Positions 18,199-27,460 are shown, numbered from the stretch's first letter. The stretch: DNA of 64,000 nt from DASZBX01 sp035943635 (GCA_035943635.1 DASZBX010000074.1:1-64000); one strand, 5' to 3'. Numbers and translations: made by a program. The notes: generated from the sequence alone by a model not told the origin.

Positions 18199-19086
18199 GT
18201 GCCTGAAGCTAACCCCGTACAGCCTACCGTCGCCGACGATCCTTCCGAACTTCCCGGTGTGGTTCGGATCACCGATCCCGAGGACCCGCGGCTGTCCGAC
18301 TACCTCCACCTGACCGACCTTGAGCTGCGCAAACGCACCGAACCCGAGCTCGGATTGTTCATCGCCGAGGGCGACAAGGTGATCCGCCGAGCCGCCGCCG
18401 CGGGCTATCCGATCCGGTCTCTGCTGCTGTCGGACAAGTGGCTGCCGCTGATGGCCCCGGTGATCGGGGACGCCTTCCGGGACGCCGCGGCCCCGGCCTA
18501 CGTCGGCTCGCCGGAACTGCTGGAACAGGTGACCGGATTCCACGTGCACCGCGGCGCCCTGGCCGCGCTCGGCCGCCGCCCGCTGCCGGACGCCGGGGCC
18601 CTGCTGGCCGCGTCCCGGCGGATCGTGGTGCTGGAGAAGGTCAACAACCACACCAACATCGGCGCCGTCTTCCGCTCCGCGGCCGCCCTGGGCATGGACG
18701 CGGTGCTGCTCGCGCCGGACTGCGCCGACCCGCTTTACCGGCGCGCGGTGCGGGTGTCGATGGGCACGGTGTTCGCCGTCCCGTACGCCAAACTCGAACC
18801 CTGGCCCGCCGCGCTGGACCTGCTGGCCGCGCACGGCTACCGCCGGATGGCGCTGACCCCGGCCGCCGACGCGGTCGACCTGCGGGCCCTGACGCTGGCC
18901 CCGGACGACAAGGTCGCGCTGTTCCTCGGCTCGGAGGGCGACGGGCTGTCGGACGCAGCCTTTGCCGCCTGCGACCTGCGGGTGCGCATCCCGATGGCGG
19001 CCGGGGTGGACTCGCTCAACGTGGCCGCCGCGGCCGCGGTCGCCTGCTTCGCGCTGCTGCCGGCGGTCGACGGCGCGACGGGCTGA
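18199..19086 (+). CDS. SpoU/TrmH-family RNA 2'-O-methyltransferase
   Basis: A 295-residue SPOUT methyltransferase that places a 2'-O-methyl group on tRNA or rRNA using SAM. All three SpoU motifs are present: 'NHTNIGAVFRSAAALG', 'LFLGSEGDGLS' and 'IPMAAGVDSLNVAAAAAV', which form the trefoil-knot SAM site. The GTG at 18199 is chosen because a TAGGAT -10 box at 18185-18190 would place transcription start at or next to it, giving a leaderless mRNA; no ribosome binding site is present. The exact target nucleotide is unknown. Confidence 0.88.
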   Translation: MPEANPVQPTVADDPSELPGVVRITDPEDPRLSDYLHLTDLELRKRTEPELGLFIAEGDKVIRRAAAAGYPIRSLLLSDKWLPLMAPVIGDAFRDAAAPAYVGSPELLEQVTGFHVHRGALAALGRRPLPDAGALLAASRRIVVLEKVNNHTNIGAVFRSAAALGMDAVLLAPDCADPLYRRAVRVSMGTVFAVPYAKLEPWPAALDLLAAHGYRRMALTPAADAVDLRALTLAPDDKVALFLGSEGDGLSDAAFAACDLRVRIPMAAGVDSLNVAAAAAVACFALLPAVDGATG

Positions 19087-19118
19087 CCGTGTCGGCGGGC
19101 GCGGCGCCGGGCGCGGTG

Positions 19119-19358
19119 TCAGACGTTGGCGTAGCCGGGAATGCTCGCCTTGATCCGCTCGAGTTCGCGCTCGTCGGAGACGCCCTGGAAATCGTGGCGG
19201 GGCGTGTACGGGATTTCCAGGCGCCGGGCCTCGTCGTCGGTGAGGGCGAGGTCGAGGGAGGCGACGGCGTCGTCGATCTGCTGGAGCGTGCGGGCGCCGA
19301 TGATGGGGGCGGCGACGACCGGATTGCGGCGCAGCCAGGCCAGGGCTCCGGACAGCAA
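19119..19358 (-). pseudogene. C-terminal remnant of an aldo/keto reductase
   Basis: About 79 codons correspond to the C-terminal quarter of an AKR ('ALAWLRRNPVVAAPIIGART', 'VASLDLALTDDEARRLE', then 'YTPRHDFQGV'). The TIM-barrel front with the catalytic Tyr and Lys is missing. The TetR gene beginning at 19410 in the opposite direction is a typical divergent partner of an AKR, so a deletion probably removed the AKR 5' part and the shared intergenic region. Confidence 0.75.
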
Positions 19359-19409
19359 TCGGAGCCGGCCCCCGCAGCCCCCGACCGCCGTACCACCTCA
19401 GGAGGACCG

Positions 19410-19808
19410 ATGCCCGAACCCGCCCAGCAGCGCGCCGACGCGCTCAAGAACCGGGAGGTGATCCTCCAGGTCGCGCACGACGTGCTCACCGGGACCCCCG
19501 ACGCCTCGCTCAACTCGATCGCCAAACGTGCGGGCGTCGGCCCGGGAACGCTCTACCGGCACTTCCCCACCCGCGAAGCCCTGCTCCTCGAGGTCCACCA
19601 GCACGGCATCGACCGGCTCACCGGCACCGTGGCCGAAACCCTCGCGGCCCAGCCCCCGCTGGACGCGCTGCGCAGCTGGTTCACCGCCCTGACCGGCTAC
19701 GTGCGCATCAAACACGGCCTCGGCGAAGCACTGCACTCCGCCGCCGCCCAGGCCGAACGTCTGATGGAGCTCGCGATCGGCGGGTTCCGCCCGGCGGCGG
19801 CGTCGTGA
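19410..19808 (+). pseudogene. TetR-family regulator, truncated at the C terminus
   Basis: 132 codons with a good TetR DNA-binding domain ('LNSIAKRAGVGPGTLYRHFP') and AGGAGG before the ATG. The ligand domain stops after about 130 residues, where 190 or so would be usual, and its last residues (FRPAAAS) do not fit the family. The break coincides with the break in the next gene at about 19800. DNA binding could survive but dimerisation and ligand response are doubtful. Confidence 0.7.
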
Positions 19809-20477
19809 CCAGAGCAGCGGCAGGCCCGGCGACCGGGACATCGTCAGCGGCTCGCTGATCGCCAGGCCGGCGTCGAAGGCCGCGACCAGATCGTCGGCCT
19901 GGCCCGGGTCGATCTGCGCGGCCCAGTCGTGCAGCGCTTCGAGGAAGCCGAACAGGTCCCGTCGCACGGCCTGGAGCATCGCGGGCAGGGCGGTGCGGTC
20001 GATGTCGGTGTGCGTGCCGGTCCGCTCGTCCGGGCCGGCCTCGCCGGACCAGACCCGGACCACGTCGCCATTGTACTCGACCCGCGGCGCCGGATCGTGG
20101 CCGAGATCGACCGGGAGCTTGTCCAAGGCGCCGAGCCGACCGCGCCACTCGAACAGGTCGCAGCAACAGCCCGGCGCCGCCCGGGTCCCGGACAGGCAGT
20201 CGCGCAGCAGCAGGCCGCCGGGAGCGTGGTACTCGTCGAGCCCGGTCAGCAGGCTCAGCGCGCCCCGGGCGGTGCTCGGCACCTTGCCCTGCTCGCCGAA
20301 CCGGCTGTAGGCGAGGAACCCGAACATCGCCGAGCCGACCTGCTCAATGGTCATCGTGCAGCGGACGAACGGCCACTCGCGTTCCGGGGCGCCGTCGACG
20401 GATTCGACCGGCCAGAGCGAGAACGGCCCCAGCCCGAGGGCACCCGTCCGAGCGCAGGCATGAGACTCAGCATTCAA
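19800..20477 (-). pseudogene. Hypothetical protein gene, broken at its 3' end
   Basis: About 225 codons with normal coding statistics and an unrecognised product ('ACARTGALGLGPFSLWPVES', 'CCCDLFEWRGRLGALDKLPV', 'RVEYNGDVVRVWSGEAGPDE'). A TTG at 20477 is the only nearby start in this frame. The frame has no stop at a sensible place and passes antisense through the truncated TetR gene, so its own end was lost in the same rearrangement. A palindromic mobile element lies six bases upstream of the start and may have removed the promoter. Function unknown. Confidence 0.5.
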
Positions 20478-20482
20478 CCATG

Positions 20483-20701
20483 CTAGGACGAGTTGTTCCG
20501 AATTCTGACGCGGCGAAACGCCTGATCGGCGGCGGCTGGGCGTGCACCGCGGCCAACCGCAGACGACAAAAGTATGCGGCCGACCGCGGTGCACGCCCAG
20601 CCGCCGCCGTTGAGCCGTTTCGCCGTGCGCACTCACCCGGCAGGTCAATCGGCCTACCAGCAACTCGGCTCAGGCGCCAGAATCCGGAACAACTCGTCTA
20701 G
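20483..20701. mobile_element. MITE-like palindromic element with CTAG duplication
   Basis: A 211-base element (20487-20697) flanked by CTAG at 20483-20486 and 20698-20701. The terminal inverted repeats start (G)ACGAGTTGTTCCG and run about 22 bases with few mismatches. Inside, a 26-base perfect inverted repeat (GGCGGCTGGGCGTGCACCGC core) and a CGGCGAAACG repeat make the whole element nearly self-complementary. It encodes no protein. A 4-base CTAG duplication is typical of IS701-family and some other actinobacterial transposases, so it is probably a non-autonomous derivative mobilised in trans. Confidence 0.7.
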
Positions 20702-20746
20702 TACTGAGACAGCATGTTACCCAGTCAGGCCCCTGAGCTGCGACGG

Positions 20747-20965
20747 TCAGGACCGGGCCAGAAAATGCCAGCCGAGCCAGAGCCAGAGGAACAGCACGCC
20801 CAGCCGCCCCCAGCGGTCCCGCATGACCAGGCCGCACAGGTCCGCGAGGGACGGCACGCGGGTGTCCGGCCGTTTCCCATAGACGTGCACGGCCACGAGC
20901 GCGACGCCGATGGCCACGAAGCCTGCGATCGTGACCACCCGGCTCACGTCCACCGGCCCGGTCAC
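20747..20965 (-). CDS. Small membrane protein, DUF6186-like
   Basis: A 72-residue protein with an N-terminal helix ('VVTIAGFVAIGVALVAVHVYG'-like), a short polar loop and a Trp-rich C-terminal helix ('LGVLFLWLWLGWHFLAR'). This layout matches the small DUF6186 proteins of actinomycetes. The GTG at 20965 overlaps the stop of the upstream membrane gene by GTGA, which decides the start. Function unknown; it appears to be the last gene after murT-gatD. Confidence 0.65.
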   Translation of the reverse strand: MTGPVDVSRVVTIAGFVAIGVALVAVHVYGKRPDTRVPSLADLCGLVMRDRWGRLGVLFLWLWLGWHFLARS

Positions 20966-21348
20966 CGCTTCGCCAGCCAGCCGCCCGCGGCCAGCCACAC
21001 CAGGTAGCCGATGCTGCGGAACACCGGCTCGGCCAACAGCGGGCCGAGCAGGATGGACAGGGTCGGGTGCGCCGGGGTGGAGCCGCGGGAGAGCGCGAAC
21101 AGCTCCCAGGCCAGGAAGACCAGCAGCAGTCCGAGCCAGGCCAGCGAGCCGCGCCGGTCGACCCGCTCGGGCGCGGGCTCGCGGCGTTCGCCGGGCAGCC
21201 GCACCGCCCAGGCGAAGACCGGCAGCCCGGCGCCGAGCACCGCGAACTCGGCCGGCGCGGACAGCGCGGCGAACCGTCCGGCCGCGGCGGCGAAGACGAC
21301 CGCCGCGGTCCAGACGGCCAGCCGGGTCCGGCCGGCCCGGCTGCCCAC
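20962..21348 (-). CDS. Membrane protein of unknown function downstream of gatD
   Basis: A 128-residue protein with four predicted hydrophobic segments and a basic, charged loop ('GERREPAPERVDRRGS') in the middle. It begins 6 bases after the gatD stop and ends overlapping the DUF6186-like gene, so it belongs to the murT-gatD transcript. I do not recognise a named family; the proximity suggests an envelope-related role. Confidence 0.65.
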   Translation of the reverse strand: MGSRAGRTRLAVWTAAVVFAAAAGRFAALSAPAEFAVLGAGLPVFAWAVRLPGERREPAPERVDRRGSLAWLGLLLVFLAWELFALSRGSTPAHPTLSILLGPLLAEPVFRSIGYLVWLAAGGWLAKR

Positions 21349-21354
21349 GGCGGG

Positions 21355-22275
21355 TTACGCCTTCGCCGGCTGCTTCGCCACGCCGAGCCGCTCGGCCCGC
21401 AGCTTGGTCGGCCAGGTGTCGTCGGCCGCGGTCGGCTCGTCCCGGCCGTCCACCCAGCTCAGCAGCAGGTCGGCGATGGCCGGGTTGCGGGCCAGGACCG
21501 GGCCGTGCAGGTAGGTGCCGATGATCCGGCCCTGCCAGCCGCCCTCGGCGCCGGTGCCCGGACCGTTGCCGTTGCCCAGCGTGGTCGCGCCCAGCGGCCG
21601 GGTCAGCGGGCCCAGCTGGGTGGTGCCCATGTGGTTCTCGAAGCCGGTGAAGGTCGGCAGCGGCGCGCCGCCGAGCAGCAGGGTGCGGTCCGGGGTGGAG
21701 GCCACCTCGCCCACGCAGCGCACGGTGCCCCGGTGCGAGGAGACGTCCAGCAGGCCCAGGCCCGGTTCGGCCTCGTCCCGGTCGTCGATGAAGGTGTGGC
21801 CGAAGATCTGGAACCCGGCGCAGACCGCGAGCACCGAGGCGCCGCGCCCGACCGCCTTGGCCAGCCCGGGGTCCCGGCGCAGCCGCTCGGCGGCCAGCCG
21901 CTGCGGCCGGTCCTCGCCGCCGCCGATCAGGTAGACGTCGGCGTCCACCGGGACCGGCTGGTCGCTGCGTACGTCTATCCGCTCGACCTGGTGGCCGCGC
22001 GCCTGGGCCCGGTAGGCCATGATCAGGGCGTTGCCCTGGTCGCCGTAGGTGGACAGCAGGTCCGGGTAGATCCAGACGATCCGGATCGCGCTCTCGGTGG
22101 CCCGGCGGGCCGCGGAGGGGGCCGGGGCCGGAGCCGGGGTCGATGCCGTGGTCGCGGCTTCGGCTGTGGCTGCGGGCGTCTCGGCGGGCGGTGCTTCCGG
22201 CGCGGGCGCTTCGGCCGCCGTGGCTTGGGCTGTTTCCGGCGACTCGGGCGTCTCGGGGGACGTGGGCGAGGACAT
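21355..22275 (-). CDS. gatD: Lipid II isoglutaminyl synthase, glutaminase subunit GatD
   Basis: A 306-residue class I glutamine amidotransferase of the CobB/CobQ-like type. It supplies ammonia to MurT for amidation of the D-Glu at stem-peptide position 2. The nucleophile Cys lies in 'SVLAVCAGFQIFG' and the catalytic His in 'IIGTYLHGPVL'. The core begins at about residue 65; before it lies an Ala/Pro/Thr/Glu-rich extension of roughly 65 residues not expected in this family. Its ATG shares a base with the murT stop (TGATG), so the two are coupled. Confidence 0.9.
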   Translation of the reverse strand: MSSPTSPETPESPETAQATAAEAPAPEAPPAETPAATAEAATTASTPAPAPAPSAARRATESAIRIVWIYPDLLSTYGDQGNALIMAYRAQARGHQVERIDVRSDQPVPVDADVYLIGGGEDRPQRLAAERLRRDPGLAKAVGRGASVLAVCAGFQIFGHTFIDDRDEAEPGLGLLDVSSHRGTVRCVGEVASTPDRTLLLGGAPLPTFTGFENHMGTTQLGPLTRPLGATTLGNGNGPGTGAEGGWQGRIIGTYLHGPVLARNPAIADLLLSWVDGRDEPTAADDTWPTKLRAERLGVAKQPAKA

Positions 22276-23573
22276 CAGGACCCTACCTTCGTGCGCAGCT
22301 GCTGGAACGCGGTGTAGTTGGCGATCACGTCGATCGGCCCGGGCTGGTCGGTGGCCGCCCGCCTGGGCAGCGCGGCCAGGGCGCCGTCGAGCTCGTCGTG
22401 CACGGAGAACTCGACCCCGGCGACCTGCAACCGCACGGCCAGGTCCAGCCGGCGCTGGCCGATCACCAGCACCCGGCGGCCGGCCAGGCGGGTGTAGTCC
22501 ACGTCCCACAGCCAGGAGGTGTCGGTGCCGTCCGCGCCGAGCGCGTTGACCGACAGCAGCACCGGGTGCGAGTCCGGCCCGACCGGGCCGAGCAGGTCGA
22601 AGGTCTCCAGCCAGCCGGCCGGGTTCTTGGCCAGCAGCAGGCGCAGCGCCCAGCCCTGGTAGACCACCGTGTCGTAGCGTCCGGCCACCGCGGTGACCTG
22701 CTCCATCTGCCGCACGGCCTGTTCCGGCGGGACGCCGAACACGCCGGCCACGGCGGCCGCGCTGGTGGCGTTGGCCCGGTTGGCCCGGCCGGGCAGCTGC
22801 AGCCCGGTCAGCAGCACCCGGGTGCCGTCCGGGTCGACCAGGCTGTCGCCGTCCAGCAGCCAGCTCGGCTCGGGGCGGCGGAACTCGCAGTTCGCGCACT
22901 CCCAGTGCACGTCCGGCCACTGCAGCACGCCGCCGCACTGCGGGCAGGACCAGGCGTCGTCCTTCCAGGACTGGCCCGCGGCCACCCAGATCACGCTCTC
23001 GGCCAGTCCGGCGGCCCAGACCACCAGCGGGTCGTCCGCGTTGGCGATCACGGTGGTCCTGGTGCCCGGCTCGGTGCCCGGCGCGCCCGGGGCCAGGCCC
23101 TCGCGCCAGCGCTGGGCCATCATCCGGGTCTCCGCGGCCCGGTCCAGCTGGTCCCGGGACAGGTTGAGCAGGGCGATCGCCCGCGGCCGGGTCTGCCGGG
23201 CGACGGTCGGCAAGTACTTCTCGTCCACCTCCAGGACCGCGAACCCGGCCGCCCGGTCCTCGGCCATCGCGGCCGTTATCCCGGCCGGCATGTTCGCGCC
23301 CAGCGCGTTCGAGGCCACCGTGCCCCGGGCCCGCAGTGCCTGGGAGACCAGCCGGGTGGTGGTGGTCTTGCCGTTGGTGGCCGAGACCAGGACCACCTCG
23401 CGGCCGGCGGTGAGCCGGGCCAGCAGCTCGGGGTCCACCATCAGCGCCACCCGGCCGCCGATCACGGCGCCGCTGCCGCGCCCGGCCACCCGGGACACCG
23501 CCCCGGTCAGCCTGCTGGCGGCCACGGCGACCTTCGCCCGGGCCGGCAGCCGGTTCTCCACGCTCATGCTCAC
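22275..23573 (-). CDS. murT: Lipid II isoglutaminyl synthase, Mur ligase-like subunit MurT
   Basis: A 432-residue Mur-ligase-fold protein using ATP and GatD-derived ammonia to amidate D-Glu of lipid II. It has the P-loop 'SATNGKTTTTRL', the central 'LNLSRDQLDR' motif, and a four-Cys zinc ribbon ('CPQCGGVLQWPDVHWECANC') characteristic of MurT. The C-terminal DUF1727 region ends 'VIANYTAFQQLR'. The GTG at 23573 has GAAAGG seven bases upstream; an ATG two codons later is also possible. First gene of a murT-gatD-membrane protein unit. Confidence 0.92.
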   Translation of the reverse strand: MSMSVENRLPARAKVAVAASRLTGAVSRVAGRGSGAVIGGRVALMVDPELLARLTAGREVVLVSATNGKTTTTRLVSQALRARGTVASNALGANMPAGITAAMAEDRAAGFAVLEVDEKYLPTVARQTRPRAIALLNLSRDQLDRAAETRMMAQRWREGLAPGAPGTEPGTRTTVIANADDPLVVWAAGLAESVIWVAAGQSWKDDAWSCPQCGGVLQWPDVHWECANCEFRRPEPSWLLDGDSLVDPDGTRVLLTGLQLPGRANRANATSAAAVAGVFGVPPEQAVRQMEQVTAVAGRYDTVVYQGWALRLLLAKNPAGWLETFDLLGPVGPDSHPVLLSVNALGADGTDTSWLWDVDYTRLAGRRVLVIGQRRLDLAVRLQVAGVEFSVHDELDGALAALPRRAATDQPGPIDVIANYTAFQQLRTKVGS

Positions 23574-23901
23574 CCAGGGGCCTTTCTTCTTCGTGCAGGC
23601 GGTACGACGACGAACGGAAGCCTATCCAAAACCGCGGCCCGGATCGGGCGCCGGGCCACGCGGGTCCGGCACCCGGCGGATCGGCGCGGACCGCGCCGAG
23701 GGCAGGACGGAACCAGGCAGGTGCCCAGCGGTGCTGTTCCCGCCCCCGTCCGGACCGGGCCCGGACCCCGCCCGGCCTCCGCCCACGCCCGGCCTCGCCC
23801 CGGTTGCGCTGCGGCCGAGCCGCCGGCTCGGCACCGTGTCACGACACCCCGGCCCGACCCGTCCCACCCGAATGCTTCGTTACCAGAAGTTAACGTCCCG
23901 G
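23574..23901. other. Intergenic region with the murT promoter
   Basis: About 328 bases between two minus-strand genes. On the minus strand TAGGCT at 23619-23624 is a good actinobacterial -10, about 45 bases before murT. The rest is GC-rich without a plausible gene; an 81-codon minus-strand frame is Gly/Pro/Arg-rich and looks spurious. Confidence 0.45.
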
Positions 23902-24633
23902 TCAGAACATGGTCAGGTCGGTGCACGAGCGGCGGGACCGGCGCGCGGCGGCCTCCTCGGGCACCTGCAGCTCCACCGGCGTGCCGAGGTCGAACAGTTC
24001 GACCGTGACCAGGTGGTCCTCGTTCGGCGCGTCCACCGGCGTCCAGTGCGGCAGCTCGAACCGCAGCCGCACGAACTCCCCGGCCTCGTCCGTGTAGCCG
24101 CCGAGCACCAGGGCGTTCGCGCCGTGGTCGCGCAGCTGGCGGGCCAGCCAGGCGATCCGCTTCTCCGGGTCGGTCGGCTTGGGCTTGAGCGTGGTGCTGT
24201 ACCGGCGCAGCATCTTCCCGTCGATCTCCACCGGCTTGGCCGCCTGCAGGCCGCCCGCGCCGCGCAGGGCCAGGGCGAGCACCTCCGGCATGGTGTACGC
24301 GTGCCGGCCGCACGGGTCGGTCTGCCGGAACGACTCCCACGCGGTCTCCTCCTCGTCCGCGGCCCGGTAGCCCGTGGTCGCGTCGAAGACGTACGTCAGC
24401 GGTTTGCCCTTGCCCAGGATGACCGCGGCGCGGGAGATCTGACGGTCGAAGTCGACCGAGCCCTCGGCCACGATCGTCTCCCCGCTGTGCCGGCACTGCC
24501 AGGTCGAGGAGGTCGCGGCGAACCGCACCTTCTCCCAGACTTCGGCCAGGTCGGCGGCCTCGGGCGCCGGGGAGTCGCCGTCGGGCGCGGCCTGCCCGCT
24601 CTTACGTTGTCCGAACCACCGTATGCCTGTCAT
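23902..24633 (-). CDS. Hypothetical protein
   Basis: A 243-residue soluble protein with no signal peptide. The N terminus 'MTGIRWFGQRK' leads to an acidic linker and a globular region containing 'WQCRHSGETIVAEGSVDFDR' and 'YVFDATTGYRA', suggesting a beta-rich fold. The last residues are very basic. I recognise no family. Transcribed alone, divergent from the helicase gene. Confidence 0.6.
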   Translation of the reverse strand: MTGIRWFGQRKSGQAAPDGDSPAPEAADLAEVWEKVRFAATSSTWQCRHSGETIVAEGSVDFDRQISRAAVILGKGKPLTYVFDATTGYRAADEEETAWESFRQTDPCGRHAYTMPEVLALALRGAGGLQAAKPVEIDGKMLRRYSTTLKPKPTDPEKRIAWLARQLRDHGANALVLGGYTDEAGEFVRLRFELPHWTPVDAPNEDHLVTVELFDLGTPVELQVPEEAAARRSRRSCTDLTMF

Positions 24634-24826
24634 GGGCGCACAGCGTACAGCAGTCGGATGGGAAAAACCTTAGCGTCTTGACCCGGCCGGGAACCGGGTC
24701 CGGCGCAGGGGCCTGACGGGGTTTGCGGCCCGCCCCGGCCCGCGCCCGGCGGGCCCGGCGCACGGGCGCCGGGCGAGCCCGACAAACCCGGCACCTGCGG
24801 ACCCTTCGCATCTGGGACACTTAGCT

Positions 24827-27367
24827 GTGGATCTCTTCGACCGGCTGCCCGACACCACCGACCCCGACGCCCTGTTCCTGGCCTTCACCGGCTGGACCGA
24901 CGAGCGCGGGATCACCCTCTACCCGGCTCAGGAGGAGGCGCTGATCTCGCTGTTCAGCGGGGACAACGTCATCCTGGCCACCCCCACCGGCTCGGGCAAG
25001 TCGCTGGTCGCGGCCGGCGCCGCCTTCGCCGCCTTCGCCCGCGGCGAGCGCTCGTTTTACACCGCGCCGATCAAGGCCCTGGTCTCGGAGAAGTTCTTCG
25101 ACCTGTGCCGGGCCTTCGGTTCGGCCCACGTGGGCATGATGACCGGGGACGCGTCGGTGAACCAGAGCGCGCCGATCATCTGCTGCACCGCGGAGGTGCT
25201 GGCCAACATCGCCCTGCGCGACGGCAACGAGGCCGAGGCGGGCCTCGTGGTGATGGACGAGTTCCACTTCTACGCCGAGCCGGACCGCGGCTGGGCCTGG
25301 CAGATCCCGCTGCTGGAGCTGAACCGGGCCCAGTTCCTGCTGATGTCGGCCACCCTCGGCGACGTCGAGCGGTTCGAGGGCGACCTGCAGCGGCGCACCG
25401 GCCGGGCCACCGGCACGGTCCGCTCCGCACTGCGCCCGGTGCCGCTGGAGTACTCCTACCGGATGACCCCGGTGCACGAGACCGTGGAGGAACTGCTCCA
25501 GGAGCAGATGGCCCCGATCTACATCGTGCACTTCACCCAGGCCGCCGCGATCGAGCGGGCCCAGTCGCTGATGAGCCTGAACATCTGCTCCCGGGCCGAG
25601 AAGGACGCGATCGCCGACATCATCGGCAACTTCCGCTTCACCACCCGCTTCGGCAAGACCCTGTCCCGGTTCGTCCGGCACGGCATCGGGGTGCACCACG
25701 CCGGGATGCTGCCGAAGTACCGCCGCCTGGTCGAGCGGCTGGCCCAGGCCGGGCTGCTGAAGGTGATCTGCGGCACGGACACGCTGGGCGTCGGGGTGAA
25801 CGTGCCCATCCGCACGGTCCTGTTCACCGCCCTGTCCAAGTACGACGGCCGGCGCACCCGGGCGCTGCGGGTGCGCGAGTTCCACCAGATCGCCGGCCGG
25901 GCCGGCCGGGCCGGGTTCGACACCATCGGCTACGTCGCCGCGCAGGCCCCGGACCACGAGATCGAGAACGCCCGGGCCCTGGCCAAGGCCGGGGACGACC
26001 CGAAGAAGCGGCGCAAGGTGGTCCGCAAGCCCGCGCCCGAGGGCTTCGTCAGCTGGTCCGAGGCCGGCTTCCAGCGCATGATCGGCGCGGACCCGGAGCC
26101 GCTGGTCTCCCGGTTCCAGGTCAGCCACACCATGCTGCTGGCCGTGATCGCCCGGCCGGGCAACGCGTTCGAGGCGATGCGCCGGCTGCTGACCGACAAC
26201 CACGAGCCGCCGGCCAACCAGCGCAAGCACATCCGCCGGGCGATCGCGATCTACCGTTCGCTGCAGGCGGCCGGCGTGGTCGAGCGGCTGGACCCGCCGG
26301 ACGACACCGGCCGGATCGTGCGGCTGACCGTGGACCTGCAGCAGGACTTCGCGCTCAACCAGGCCCTGTCCACGTTCGCCCTGTCCGCCTTCGACCTGCT
26401 CGATCCGACCGCGCCCGGCTACGCGCTGGACCTGGTCTCGATCATCGAGTCGATCCTGGACGAGCCGCGGCAGATCCTGATCGCGCAGGAGAAGAAGGCC
26501 CGCGGCGAGGCGATCGCCCTGCTCAAGGCCGACGGGGTCGAGTACGAGGAGCGGATGGCCCGGGTGGCCGAGATCAGCTACCCCAAGCCGCTGTCCGAGC
26601 TGCTCGAGCACGCCTACGGCGTCTACAGCCGGGCGCACCCGTGGATCATGGCGCACCCGGTCAGCCCCAAGTCGGTCGTGCGCGAGATGTACGAGCAGGC
26701 GATGACCTTCTCGGATTACGTCGGCGTCTACGACCTGGCCCGTTCCGAGGGGATCGTGCTGCGCTACCTGGCCGACGCGTACAAGGCGCTGGAGCACACC
26801 GTGCCGGAGAGCGCCAAGAGCGAGGACCTGGTCGACCTGATCGCGTGGCTCGGCGAGATCGTCCGGCAGGTCGACTCCAGCCTGGTCGACGAGTGGGAGG
26901 CCCTGCGCAACCCGGACGCCGCGCTGGCCGCGGCCCAGGCCGACGACACCCCGCCGCCGGTCACCGCCAACCGCCGCGCGTTCCGGGTGCTGGTGCGCAA
27001 CGCCCTGTTCCGCCGGGTCGAACTGGCCTCGCGCGACCAGGTGGAGCAGCTGGTGGCCCTGGACGCCGAGGACGCCGAGGGGCTGGAGCACACCGACGAG
27101 TGGACCGGCCCGTGGACCTTCGACGACTGGGACGAGGCACTGGGCGAGTACTACGACGAGCACGACGAGATCGGCACCGGCGCCGACGCGCGCGGCCCGA
27201 AGATGCTGTTCATCGAGGAGGGCCCGAAGGTGTGGAAGCTGCGCCAGCTGCTGGCCGACCCGGCCGGGAACAACGACTGGGTGCTGCGCGCCGAGGCGGA
27301 TCTGGCCGCTTGTGATCTGGCCGGCCGGGCCGTGCTGCGAGTGCTGGACTTCGAGCGGATGGGCTGA
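24827..27367 (+). CDS. DEAD/DEAH-box RNA helicase with C-terminal DUF3516
   Basis: An 846-residue superfamily 2 helicase. Motif I 'ATPTGSGKS', motif II 'VVMDEFHFY', motif III 'LMSATLGD', motif V 'GTDTLGVGVN' and motif VI 'QIAGRAGR' are all visible, along with 'GVHHAGMLPKYR' typical of the Ski2/Mtr4-like branch. The C-terminal third matches DUF3516, the standard partner domain in actinobacterial homologues. Expected to unwind structured RNA; the target is unknown. The start is GTG at 24827 with no clear ribosome binding site. Confidence 0.9.
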   Translation: MDLFDRLPDTTDPDALFLAFTGWTDERGITLYPAQEEALISLFSGDNVILATPTGSGKSLVAAGAAFAAFARGERSFYTAPIKALVSEKFFDLCRAFGSAHVGMMTGDASVNQSAPIICCTAEVLANIALRDGNEAEAGLVVMDEFHFYAEPDRGWAWQIPLLELNRAQFLLMSATLGDVERFEGDLQRRTGRATGTVRSALRPVPLEYSYRMTPVHETVEELLQEQMAPIYIVHFTQAAAIERAQSLMSLNICSRAEKDAIADIIGNFRFTTRFGKTLSRFVRHGIGVHHAGMLPKYRRLVERLAQAGLLKVICGTDTLGVGVNVPIRTVLFTALSKYDGRRTRALRVREFHQIAGRAGRAGFDTIGYVAAQAPDHEIENARALAKAGDDPKKRRKVVRKPAPEGFVSWSEAGFQRMIGADPEPLVSRFQVSHTMLLAVIARPGNAFEAMRRLLTDNHEPPANQRKHIRRAIAIYRSLQAAGVVERLDPPDDTGRIVRLTVDLQQDFALNQALSTFALSAFDLLDPTAPGYALDLVSIIESILDEPRQILIAQEKKARGEAIALLKADGVEYEERMARVAEISYPKPLSELLEHAYGVYSRAHPWIMAHPVSPKSVVREMYEQAMTFSDYVGVYDLARSEGIVLRYLADAYKALEHTVPESAKSEDLVDLIAWLGEIVRQVDSSLVDEWEALRNPDAALAAAQADDTPPPVTANRRAFRVLVRNALFRRVELASRDQVEQLVALDAEDAEGLEHTDEWTGPWTFDDWDEALGEYYDEHDEIGTGADARGPKMLFIEEGPKVWKLRQLLADPAGNNDWVLRAEADLAACDLAGRAVLRVLDFERMG

Positions 27368-27432
27368 GCAGGGGCGGGCGCGGGGCGGCGGGCGTGCCGT
27401 GGCCCCGGGCGCGGACTTTCGAGGGCAGGTGA

Positions 27433-27460
27433 GCCGCTCATCGCGTCGTGGGTGAGCGGC
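27433..27460. terminator. Terminator-like hairpin between convergent genes
   Basis: Arms GCCGCTCA (27433-27440) and TGAGCGGC (27453-27460) with a 12-base loop, located between the helicase and the convergent membrane protein gene. Confidence 0.5.

Noticed and set aside
20574..20882. 102-codon plus-strand frame over the palindromic element
   Set aside because: It arises within the self-complementary element and continues antisense to the DUF6186-like gene; no ribosome binding site or coding pattern.
23622..23867. 81-codon minus-strand frame upstream of murT
   Set aside because: Gly/Pro/Arg-rich low complexity, no start signal, and it covers the murT promoter.
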